From Dermanyssus gallinae (Eukaryota; Arthropoda; Arachnida; Mesostigmata; Dermanyssidae), in NCBI GenBank assembly GCA_003439945.1, contig QVRM01000954.1:72501-136500 (forward strand): a stretch of DNA of 64,000 nucleotides, given 5' to 3'. The notes beneath the pieces were generated by a model. It ran no database searches and was not told where the DNA came from. It saw nothing but the letters and a program-made list of their open reading frames with translations. The position numbers and the translations under genes are program-made. The stretch's first letter is position 1. Every line of letters begins with the position of its first letter. Below are positions 55,070-64,000 of the stretch, one piece after another.

Positions 55070-56726
55070 CGCCTTCTGCCAAGGCAGCTGCATGCTGCTC
55101 GCAGCTGCAAATTATTGCTTTGGAACTGTGAAGGTTTATCTGGGGCCTTACAGCTAGCACCAGAACGTTTGTTTGAAGGTGTGGACATTGTACTCTTGAC
55201 GGAAACTTTTATGCGAGTGGAACTGCATCTCGATGAGATGCGAGGTTTTCATCTGCTAGCGAGTCTTCCAGACGGAGGGCGGGGAAGACCAGTAGGTGGA
55301 CTTTCAATCTATTTACGAACAGGGTCACCCCGAATGCAATGTGTGTGTCGAGGTGAGTGTTGCATGACACTCACCTCAGGTAGTTTCAACCTCGCATTGT
55401 TCTACCTGCCACCTCACTACGATGACGTTGAGGTTGCCGATGCGATCAGTGCTGGTCTAGCGGGACTAAACCTCCAGCTACCCACTCTGGTCGGCGGCGA
55501 CTTCAACTGTCGTATTGATAGTGGCGCCACCGACAGGAAGGGCGATGTGCTTCTTACGCTTCTAGAGAATAGAGGCCTGCATTGCGCGAATGAGCGTGAT
55601 AAATTCACGTACGTTTGCCAAAGTGGAAGAAGCACTATCGACCTCCTGTTTCATAACCTTCAACATCCGACGGAATTTCAGGGATGCGAGGTCCTTAATA
55701 TTCCAGCACGGAAGCACTTGCCGGTGCTAGCGTCTCTGTGTCTGCCTGGCCAGGGGCGCGCCCCGCGGCGGCAGCCGACAACGTACTTGTCTAGGCAGCT
55801 AGATTTGCGTGTATTAACGCGCAAATTACGGCTCCTGGGATCAACTTCTGACATTGAACAAAGCAACCACGCTTTGGAGGCCACTGTCAAAGCGGCTGTA
55901 GTCAAGAAGAAGTACAGAAAAAGACGGGCGCGGCCCTGGTTTACACAGGCCTGCTACCTAAAACGTCGGGAAGTGTTGGGGCTCCTGCGCCGAGCACGGG
56001 CTCTGCACCCCGACCCCCAGATAGTTGCTGATCGTAGGGCGCTTTATGGCCGACATAGAGCAACCTACAAGAAACTGCTCGTGGAGAATAAGCGCCGGTA
56101 TGATGAGGAGGAGGAGTTTCGCATGCTTCAGAGAGCAGAGCGCGAACCCCATGTCTACATTGTTCGCCGGCTAAGCAAAGCCATGCACAGCATGACAAAG
56201 GAGCAGTTGCGGCAGCACTTTAGTGCGCTTCTGCTCGATGCAAACGCCCCCGCGCCTAACCCAGTTATTGAGCGACCGCTCACTCTGGAGCAGCACTGCA
56301 TGAATTCGCCGTTTACGGTGGAAGAAGTGGTGCAGATCTTGCGCGGGTTGCCCAAGAGGAAGAGTAGTGGTCCTGATGGGATCTATTACGAACACTGGGC
56401 TGAGTCGTCCGATGTTTTAGCAGGGGAGCTGTGTAATCTGTTTAATCAGATACTCAGCGGGGGACACATACCCCAGGTTTGGCACGAGGCCAGACTTACT
56501 CTGCTATTCAAGGGCAAATACGGTGACAACGTGGACGATCCAAATCTCTACCGGGGTATCGCGTCGGAACGCACTCTTAAGAAAATCTTCGCCAAGTTGT
56601 TTATCTCGAGGGTGTTTCCAACTGTGGAGAAGACCCTACCTCCGGAGCAATTCGGATTCAGGAAGGGTCGAGGTACACAGGACGCGATCCACGTACTCCA
56701 GTCGGAAGTTGAGCGGGTGTTGGCTG
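55070..56726 (+). pseudogene. LINE-A ORF2: APE endonuclease and N-terminal half of RT
   Basis: The frame is open from the codon after the ORF1 stop. Endonuclease motifs in order: LLWNCEGL (catalytic Asn), LLTETF (Glu), GGDFNCRID (Asp, Asn), STIDLLF and KHLPVL (final His; the usual Asp before it is Lys). A linker and the RT start follow: LRGLPKRKSSGPDGIYYEHW, VWHEARLTLLFKGK, YRGIASERTLKKIFAKL and PEQFGFRKGRGTQDAI. The element is cut at SEVERVLAV by the target duplication, before the catalytic RT Asp residues. Reading on, the ORF adds mariner codons. No ATG precedes the endonuclease in this frame. Confidence 0.88.
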
Positions 56727-56739
56727 TTTTTCCAGCAAT
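56726..56739 (+). repeat. Target site duplication, right copy (LINE-A copy 1)
   Basis: GTTTTTCCAGCAAT, identical to 53132-53145 (13 or 14 bases depending on the shared G). Confidence 0.92.
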
Positions 56740-56931
56740 GAAGAGGTTAAGGCTGCTGTCAATGCCTATTTTCAGTCTAACGACGCGGAATTCTACTCAA
56801 GAGGTATGAAAGCTCTGAAATCTCGGTGGGAAAAGTGTATTGAGCTTCTCGGGGAGTATATCGAATAAGAAAAATTTAAAAACATGATTTGGAAAATTCT
56901 CGGTTTTCATTCTAAGAACTTATTGAACTAC

Positions 56932-56934
<3 letters not shown>
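56740..56934 (+). mobile_element. Mariner transposon, 3' portion
   Basis: Starting in the second target duplication the frame reads FSSNEEVKAAVNAYF, then SRGMKALKSRWEKCIELLG and EYIE, stop. This is the normal C-terminus of mariner transposases. The terminal inverted repeat is 56907-56934 and (TA)n follows at once. Confidence 0.93.

Positions 56935-56974
<40 letters not shown>
56935..56974. repeat. (TA)n, right half of foldback centre
   Basis: TA repeat of 40 bases between the mariner end and the right foldback arm. Confidence 0.96.
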
Positions 56975-56976
<2 letters not shown>

Positions 56977-57027
56977 TTAGTTCACAGCAAATCCCGCGTG
57001 CCAATCTTTAACTAAACAAGGACTAAA
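56973..57027 (-). repeat. Right arm of foldback element
   Basis: Inverted partner of 51905-51959, read on the minus strand as GTTAAAGATTGGCACGCGGG then TTTGCTGTGAACTAAGCA. Confidence 0.85.
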
Positions 57028-57191
57028 TATATATATATATATATTTATATATATAGAACGAAGAAGATAAAGAGAGGAATAGAGAGTTTCACATCCATCC
57101 GTATACGCTTGGCTGACGCTGGTAGAAAGAAACAACCGCCGTGAACAACCGCACACATGTCCACAATAGCGTCTAATCCTTTCGTATTAGA

Positions 57192-57194
<3 letters not shown>

Positions 57195-57255
<61 letters not shown>
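57195..57255. repeat. (TA)n with adjacent 9-bp hairpin
   Basis: TA repeat of 61 bases. Just before it, GCGTCTAAT and ATTAGACGC (57169-57194) form a perfect 9-base inverted repeat around CCTTTCGT. Confidence 0.92.
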
Positions 57256-57258
<3 letters not shown>

Positions 57259-57664
57259 AATGCAATCATGTACAGTGTCGGTTTTCGCTTACAAACGAGG
57301 CCAAACCCCAAGATGTTCGATAGATCATTGAGTTGATTATCGAGAATGCCTTTTTATCGATGACCCTCTTCCCAGCAGATAACTTTAGTAATATACGTTT
57401 GCGTTAAGAGGAGCATAACGCTGCTAACGGCCATGAACGGACACAATGACCGCAGATGCGGTTGAGAGTGAGTACCAGCCTTTTGCGCGATCTCTGTTTG
57501 GCCCAGTCCCAATGGAGCAACGGCAGGTTAGTTATCGATTATGCGTCTGATATAGACGTAGATAATGATATCCTATCCAAAGACACCCGTTGAATAGTAT
57601 ACCATTGATTAATATGCCACATGCCGATGATTGCGAGAAAACATACACGCGCATATAGATATAC

Positions 57665-57670
<6 letters not shown>

Positions 57671-57720
<50 letters not shown>
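57671..57720. repeat. (TA)n microsatellite
   Basis: TA repeat of 50 bases. Confidence 0.96.
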
Positions 57721-57723
<3 letters not shown>

Positions 57724-59040
57724 CTCTTTCTAATCAGGTTTAGGCAAACCATACCCATGCAGAAATACAACTATACGTTAAAAATTGCTTTTCGGATCAC
57801 ACCATTTTGTTGACACCGGCATCATTGAAAAGATTGTAGCATATCTTTAACTTTTTAGAAACTACTACTAGAAAATACTATTTCCCTAACTCTAGCTCAG
57901 TATTAATCAATTATTAGTTATTCACTTTTGCCGATAGCTGGTACAATCGCTTATTCTGTACGCAGGATATTATGCATACGCATCTAACAATATACAATTT
58001 ATCGAAACGTTCGGACCTTGAGCGGCCCAGGCAGCCTCACTCGCAAACTTCTCCACAGAGTCGGCGGAGTTGCTGAACCTCGCAACCGGAGAAAAAAGAT
58101 CTGCGGCGGATTTCTTGAGACAGCGCCTCAAACTCGAAGTCTAACGCGGGAACGCGGCGTCCTTCCGCGGCACGCTGCTGAAGTGGTCCCAACCCGCTCT
58201 ATACGAGATAGAATATCATTCCCAGTGCACACGTTCTCGGGAGACAATTGTCGCCCCATTTGTATTCTTAATAACCTTCATATGTTTATATGAAAAAAAG
58301 TCAAAATATATCACAATAATAGTGTGATATATTTTGAGTACATAACGTCGTTTGATGACTTGATGTCGCCCATTTGCTAAGCTACTTGGTGGTACATCAT
58401 CGGGGGAGTGGGCGGCATGATATTGGAAATAGTGAGAGAAAGATGTTTTGTTGCACGCGAATCCGTGTTTAGAAAATATCGACAAACATCGAAAAACAAC
58501 TATATATAGTCATACAAATTTCAAAAGCTTTGTCAAGTTCCTACGTAGCTTAATGGGCGTGTAGTCAGAGGGGTGGCAACTCGGCTCTCATTTTCTTTTA
58601 TTACAGATTACCGACTTAACTACTGTTACTGTGACTATGCCGATTACAAATATAGCAGGTTACCGGTAGTTGCACCCACTATGCTCGTGCTCAGAAGTAA
58701 AAAAGCAGACCGAAAACGGATGAATTTTGTTTTTTTTTGTACTTTTCTTCTTGTGCGCCGCGTCTACGATACCGAAGACGTCGTCTTGTTAGGCACTCGC
58801 GGTGGATACGGATCGGACGGCTCGCTGCGATGCACCTCGCTGATCGCCAGTCGCTGATTATTACGCGTAAAAGTAGTGGCACAAGCAGGACTGACGGGCA
58901 TCGTATCTCTCTCACATCGGAAACGCTATATCTTCCACCTTATAAAACCCCACCGCGCCTGAGAGCGCTGCATGCAACCCACCCGCTTAAAGAGATTTTC
59001 TGTGACGCTCACTATGCAATACTGTTGCCTACAAGAAACG
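57721..59040. other. No gene recognised
   Basis: Short frames (58018-58293, 58573-58857) lack motifs. A 15-base perfect hairpin lies inside (listed separately). Confidence 0.45.
58301..58337. repeat. 15-bp perfect inverted repeat
   Basis: TCAAAATATATCACA (58301-58315) and TGTGATATATTTTGA (58323-58337) around the loop ATAATAG. Confidence 0.95.
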
Positions 59041-59063
59041 TATATAAACATATATATAAATAT

Positions 59064-59127
<64 letters not shown>
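59041..59127. repeat. Imperfect (TA)n microsatellite
   Basis: TA tract with AAA interruptions, uninterrupted from 59079. Confidence 0.95.
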
Positions 59128-59129
<2 letters not shown>

Positions 59130-59130
<1 letters not shown>

Positions 59131-60127
59131 AGGCAGATATATAAGCTAGCCTCACTGTGGCTGCGTATGCTTGAGATGAAGATCAGCACAACAGGAGGCC
59201 CGCTATTCAATCAGCGTATTTTCTTTTCCTCTCCGTTTTTCTTCCCTTTTCGTTGGCGTTGTCTTGCTGATCCACGGCAACCGATCGCCGACGGTGTCGT
59301 TTCTGCTCGGCATATAGCGACCCCCTATGCGACCACCCTTAGCGAGAGACCGGGTCGCCAATGAAGAGTCTTTTCTTCTATTGCCCTCTCTCTATATCTC
59401 TCTCTTCTCGTTATTCGTTCGCCTTCTTATCTACGGTTCTCTATAGCTACGTTTTAGCGCTTTCTTGATTCTACCTTTATGAACCTTCTCGCAGTGTTGC
59501 CGCGTCGTTATGTTGGGCTCTCTCTCGAGGTTGTCGTTGTTCCCGGTCTGCCTTTCTTTTCCATCTCGTCTTCTCTGCCTTCTGGCCATCGTTTTGGCGT
59601 GAAACAGCCAACGCTTTTGCTGATCGTATCTTGTCTGTCTAGAGCTGTCTGGGCTTGCGCCTCTGCCCCCCCGCGCTAGCAGGTCCCTGCTGGCCCTGAG
59701 GAAAACCCGCGGCGAGTCTTTGCAGCTTGCCTTGTCCGACCGGGGATGATCCCAGGGGAGGTGTTCAGACATCCCTATCCTGCCCTCGACCTTGATATGG
59801 CACGGCACAACACGGCGCAACTATGGTATTGCTGGCAGATAATCAACTGACATCTTTCTCCTCCTGCTCATCTTTCTAGGTACGACGCTCGGAGATTCGG
59901 CTCCGATACACGATACGCTCCATGCTATGACAATCCTATACGATCGCTAGCCGTAGCGACGTGATTGATCGGTGCAGTTTATGAGAAATGCCCACGTTTT
60001 AGTAAAGTGGCTGAGTTGTTGCTAGCATACATTATGAGATTATAGATCATATTTGTAACTTTTTCATTTCTTTATACTTTGAGATGATGCAACTTGTCGC
60101 TATGACTTAGTTATACGTATTGATACG
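59130..60127. other. No gene recognised
   Basis: CT-rich sequence at 59220-59250 and 59385-59415. A 129-codon minus frame (59820-59431) is basic and has no motif. Confidence 0.4.
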
Positions 60128-60141
60128 CTCTTCATATATAT
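60128..60141 (+). repeat. Target site duplication, left copy (LINE-A copy 2)
   Basis: CTCTTCATATATAT, repeated at 62815-62828. The TA tract between it and 60151 is probably the element's 3' tail or its expansion. Confidence 0.85.
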
Positions 60142-60151
60142 ATATATATAT

Positions 60152-62814
60152 GGTTTATTTCGCAATAACATTGCATTTCAAGATGGTACATAATTTCAAT
60201 ACAATTCATTCCTTTTATACACTTTAAACACTTCAGCGACCGTCCCACCCGGCGAAAAAGTGCAAAGACCGCCGATGCTTCTGGCAGCTCGCTGCGTGGT
60301 ATTTAGCGCATATCTGCGAGCAGAACCGGCAACGACATTGATCGTCAACTTGGTGAAATCCTTGAGTCGAACATACCAAGTGATGATAGCCATGCACAAT
60401 GTATCTTGTGTACACGTGCCGGCTAGTGCATGCCATTCCATCCCAAAGCTCCCTGGCGAGGTACACATCCAATTGCGCTACCTCTGCCGAGGCCTCGGTC
60501 ACTTTTCCCTGCCACTCCAACAAAAATTGTTGAAGTGGTCCAGTAATAGGTGACCTAAGCCTGACTCTGATTGTTTCCACTGCCGGCCCGCAACCCGCTA
60601 GCAGGTACACGAAGCGGCTTTTTGCCGTCCGGGGTAAGCAAAGGACCCGCTTCATATATATTGTGAAGCATCTTTCTAGCTGCGCAAAATTTGCCGCTGA
60701 AAGATGGCCCCACACCCTGCCAAGGCTGTAGCTCAACATTGGCACAATCTTAAGCTCATAAAGACGCACGGCCGCACTCACAGACAGTCGTCGAGGGTCT
60801 CTCACCTCTGTGTGAATAGAGGTAATAGCCGCTCGACACCTGTCGGCGATGTGCTGGGTAAAGGTCGTTCCCGTATAGTGTAGCCTCAGACCCAGATACG
60901 GGAAAGAGTTGACAAACTCCAGCGGTTGGCCACAACAGGGTATTACGTCTGCTGCGGCCAATCGACCCCCACGGCGAAACTTCATGGCTTTCGTCTTCCG
61001 CGCATTTATTTGCAGGCCCTTACGGTGAAGGTAACTTTCGACGTCACCGACAATTCGACGAATGGCACCGCGGTTCCGGTGGGCCACTACTATGTCATCC
61101 GCATACATGACGACGACGGCGTTTCTAAACTCCTCCCGCACATGGCGAGCTAGGTCTGCGATGAGCAAGGAGAATGCCAGGCAACTGAGAGGGTCCCCTT
61201 GGGGGGTCCCTACGTTTTGACAGAGCTGCAAGGTGTCTTCGCCCCTTACGTTTACTTCAAGGCGGTCTTCAGCAAAGAAGCTGGAGAGCACTCGTAGGAA
61301 AGAACCACCCACCCCAGCATGTCGAAATGAATCGACTAGTAGATGACGGGGAGCTTTGTCGAAGGCCTTGACACAATCGATAAAGACGGCGTACAAGTGA
61401 CCCCCGGGCACAGCCAGCACCCGTTCAACTTCCGACTGGAGTACGTGGATCGCGTCCTGTGTACCTCGGCCTTTCCTGAATCCGAATTGCTCCGGAGGTA
61501 AGGCCTTCTCCACAGTTGGAAGCACCCTCGAGATAATCAACTTGGCGAAGATTTTCTTGAGAGTGCGTTCCGACGCGATACCCCGATAGAGATTTGGATC
61601 GTCCACGTTGTCACCGTTTTTGCCCTTGAATAGCAGAGTAAGCCTGGCCTCGTGCCAAACCTGGGGTATGTGTCCCCCGCTGAGTATCTGATTAAACAGC
61701 TTACACAGCTCCTCCGCTAAAACATCGGACGACTTAGCCCAATGTTCGTAATAGATCCCATCAGGACCACTACTCTTTTTCTTGGGTAACCCGCGCAAGA
61801 TCTGCACAACTTCCTCCACCGTAAACGGCGAATTCATGTCGTGCTGCTCCAGAGTGAGCGGTTGCTCAATAACTGGGTTAGGCGCGGGGGGCGTTTGCAT
61901 CGAGCAGAAGGGCAGTGAAGTGCTGCCGCAACTGCTCCTTTGTCATGCTGTGCATGCTTCTGTTTTGCCGGCGAACAATGTAGACATGGGGTTCGCGCTC
62001 TGCTCTCTCAAGCAAACGAAACTCCTCCTCCTCATCATACCGGCGCTTACTCTCCACAAGCAGTTCCTTGTAGGTTGCTCTATGTCGGCCATAGAGCGCC
62101 CTACGATCAGCAACTACCTGGGGGTCGGGGTGTAGAGCCCGTGCTAGGCGCAGGAGCCCCAAGACTTCCCGACGTTTTAAGTAGCAGGCCTGTGTAAACC
62201 AGGGCCGCGCCCGTCTTTGTCTGTACTTCTTCTTGACTACAGCCGCCTTGACAGTGGCCTCCAAAGCGTGGTTGCTTTGTTCAATGTCAGAAGTTGATCT
62301 CAGCAGCTCTAACTCGCGCGTCAATACACGCAAATCTAGTTGCCTAGACCAGTACGTTATCGGCTGCCGACGTGGGGCGCGTCCCTGGCCAGGCACACAC
62401 AGAGACGCCAGCACCGGCAGGTGCTTCCGTGCTGGAATATCAAGTACCTCGCATCCTTGAAATTCCGTCGGATGTTGAAGATTGTGAAACAGGAGGTCGA
62501 TAGTGCTTCTTCCACTTTGGCAAACATACGTGAATTTATCACGCTCATTTGCGCAATGCAGGCCTCTGTTTTCTAGAAGCTTAAGAAGCACATCGCCCTT
62601 CCTATCGGTGGCGCCACTATCAATACGACAGTTGAAGTCGCCGCCGACCAGAGTGGGTAGCTGGAGGTTCAGTCCCGCTAGACCAGCACTGATCGCATCG
62701 GCAACGTCAACATCATCGTAATGAGGTGGCAGGTAGAACAATGCGAGGTTGAAACTACCTGAGGTGAGTGTCATACAACACTCACCTCGACACACACATT
62801 GCATTCGGGGTGAC
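60152..62814 (-). mobile_element. LINE-A copy 2, 5'-truncated
   Basis: About 2.66 kb in minus orientation, bounded by a 14-base duplication (60128-60141 and 62815-62828). The 3' terminal sequence GCGAAATAAACC is followed in sense by (TA)n. The 5' end lies within the endonuclease domain, so ORF1 is missing. The protein differs from copy 1 at roughly one residue in twenty by eye, so both copies are fairly recent. Confidence 0.92.
60233..62814 (-). pseudogene. LINE-A ORF2: partial endonuclease, complete RT, one frameshift
   Basis: Frames 62822-61878 and 61900-60233 are joined across a run of six C (minus strand; 61886-61891) where copy 1 has five. That single extra base is the only break. It carries endonuclease blocks GGDFNCRID and STIDLLF. 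RT motifs are motif A YAVFIDCVKAFD, motif B GTPQGDPLSCLAFSLLIADL and motif C MYADDIVV, all catalytic Asp present. The post-palm region AVRLYELKIVPMLSYSLGRV and a C-terminal Cys/His cluster (CRCRFCSQICAKYHAASC) follow. Reverse transcription of element RNA at a nicked target is the family role. 5' truncation and the frameshift make this copy inactive. Confidence 0.92.
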
Positions 62815-62828
62815 CTCTTCATATATAT
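62815..62828 (+). repeat. Target site duplication, right copy (LINE-A copy 2)
   Basis: CTCTTCATATATAT, identical to 60128-60141. Confidence 0.85.
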
Positions 62829-62829
62829 G

Positions 62830-63426
62830 TCAATCTAAAGGGTTAACGTGAGGGCGTGATCCAATCGTCACTAGTCGCAGTTAGTCATGAGGCCAATCGA
62901 TAACAGATAACAGCGAGCGCAGTACATAAATCGGCATGATCAGGTACAATGTTTAAACGAATATTACGAAATTTAAACCTTACACTATTCATAGTTCATA
63001 GTCGAGAGAAGTAAGCTACCTAGGCGACAATCGCGCAACTACGTGTACAGCGTAAGTAACTATAATCAAGCCGAACTATAATCCGCCAAGCAGTTAGCCT
63101 TATTTTACTCGAACAGTTCAAATGACTCGGTTTGCGCCCCAGACTAAGCAGATTTTGGTCAACATAGATCGATTTAGGATCGATGGAGTTTTAAAAGGTT
63201 TCATGTTATCTCTAATGCTTTATAATTCAACGTGTGCACAACAATATGCATTACGCGGGGCCAGTGAGTGGGACACAATCAATGTCATTTATTATTTATT
63301 CACTCAGGTTGAGTACCGATTATAACCACAAATATATTTACATCACTTTAACAACTATAAGGATAGTGAGTCAAGATTATTACCGGGTAATCTGCATATG
63401 TATGGATATACACATACATGTACATT
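62830..63426. other. No gene recognised
   Basis: AT-rich sequence without motif. Confidence 0.4.
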
Positions 63427-63431
63427 TATAT

Positions 63432-63484
<53 letters not shown>
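63427..63484. repeat. (TA)n microsatellite
   Basis: TA repeat of 58 bases with one AA slip, ending exactly where a LINE fragment begins. Confidence 0.96.
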
Positions 63485-63486
<2 letters not shown>

Positions 63487-64000
63487 CGACAGCCATTCGC
63501 CTCTTCGACCTGAAGATCGCCCCCGTGGCTTCATATGAAGTGGAGTTAATATGGGCGCACCTGACTCCCAGACGCCTCGACCAGCTGAATCAGAAACGTT
63601 ACGTCAATCAACTTCAGTGAGACAATAATTCACGACATGCTTCGAATTAAGGGCTAAAGGCGTGTGTGAATTGACGAAGACCGTTTCTAGCAGTTTTAAA
63701 AAGCAATCCCTGATCTAGAAGCGGGCGTCATCGCGTAGGTTAGTCTGCCGCTATGCACCGTGTTACGCGAGTAAAGGGAGGCAGATATCTCTCTACAGTG
63801 TTACGCAGGAGAACGGATCTTGGAATCGTTTTTACTACCCTGTGGGTTCACGCGTCGAAACACTGTAGGAAAACGACGCCAGAGTCCTCCTGGGACGATG
63901 AAACCTACGGTTCGTCTAAAGGAGCAATACGGAGCCAACAGGCAAAAGAGAAAGAAAGGGAACAAGGGAACAAGAAAAGGGAGCTGAATGAAAAGGATGA
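63485..64000 (+). pseudogene. LINE RT C-terminal relic of a second APE family
   Basis: Directly after (TA)n a frame reads TAIRLFDLKIAPVASYEVEL, then IWAHLTPRRLDQLNQ. It parallels AVRLYELKIVPMLSYSLGRV and WGHLSAANFAQLER of LINE-A but is clearly a different family. Stops follow and the window ends inside it. Confidence 0.6.

Larger units (their letters stand above)
53146..56726. mobile_element. LINE-A copy 1, 5'-inverted (twin-primed) insertion
   Basis: This 3581-base insert lies within the mariner. Its left part (53146 to about 53735) is the LINE 3' end in minus orientation. Its right part (about 53742-56726) is the LINE 5' portion in plus orientation, from ORF1 to the middle of the RT. The RT core between VLAV and YSLGRVW is missing. 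This is the layout expected from twin priming: the inverted 5' part has its RNA 5' end at the internal junction. GCCAAGGCTGTAG occurs on both sides of the junction (53719 and 53744). Confidence 0.9.

Noticed and set aside
55115..56809. ORF2 C-terminus after VLAV as LINE sequence
   Set aside because: The last residues (about 27) are mariner codons read in another frame, after the target duplication.

Overview
The window is a stretch of invertebrate nuclear DNA, most likely from an arthropod. It holds one host gene with small exons and long introns, dense (TA)n and (TAA)n microsatellites, tRNA-derived SINEs, mariner-type DNA transposons and several lineages of non-LTR retrotransposon. No sequence here fixes the clade. 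A mite or other chelicerate is only a guess. There are no operons, ribosome binding sites or CRISPR arrays.

Host gene (about 3.2-13.75 kb, + strand): a gamma/delta/zeta-type sarcoglycan of the dystrophin-glycoprotein complex, in five recognisable exons (3171/3231-3545, 4362-4657, 5972-6095, 8231-8363 or 8412, 13187-13488). AATAAA follows at 13744. Exon phases agree at the first three junctions, and the protein aligns with the family from the membrane anchor to the C-terminal cysteine motif. Two features are unusual: a threonine run where the family has basic residues before the membrane segment, and a long Asp/Glu-rich insertion before the cysteine motif. The exon 4/5 junction is uncertain. 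Introns 3 and 4 contain retrotransposon debris.

Repeat territory (13.75-50 kb): fragments of a restriction-like-endonuclease (RLE) LINE family occur at about 17.2-18.7, 19.3-20.6, 32.4-32.7, 36.6-37.4, 42.5-44.7, 44.7-45.4 and 47.6-48.0 kb. Several abut (TAA)n, the habit described for Dong/R4-clade elements. At 42.4-45.4 kb two 5'-truncated copies lie head to tail between TAA tracts, and the first is split by an R1-like LINE with an 11-bp target duplication. R1-like 3' ends recur at 11.3-11.7 and 25.7-25.8 kb. Two SINE families are present (three and two copies). A few possible host exons (15.66, 23.3-23.6, 26.2-26.8 kb) are listed with low confidence.

Nested transposon complex (51.9-57.0 kb): a foldback element with a (TA)n centre contains a mariner (28-bp inverted repeats). 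The mariner is split by a 5'-inverted (twin-primed) copy of an APE-type LINE, here called LINE-A, flanked by a 13-14 bp target duplication. A second LINE-A copy at 60.15-62.81 kb (minus strand, 14-bp duplication) has an almost intact ORF2 broken by one extra base. A third, old copy lies at 37.4-38.0 kb.

I found no convincing new multi-gene system. The most interesting material is the layered transposon nests with readable insertion chemistry, the tandem TAA-linked RLE elements, the in-frame ORF1/ORF2 arrangement of LINE-A, and the divergent sarcoglycan.
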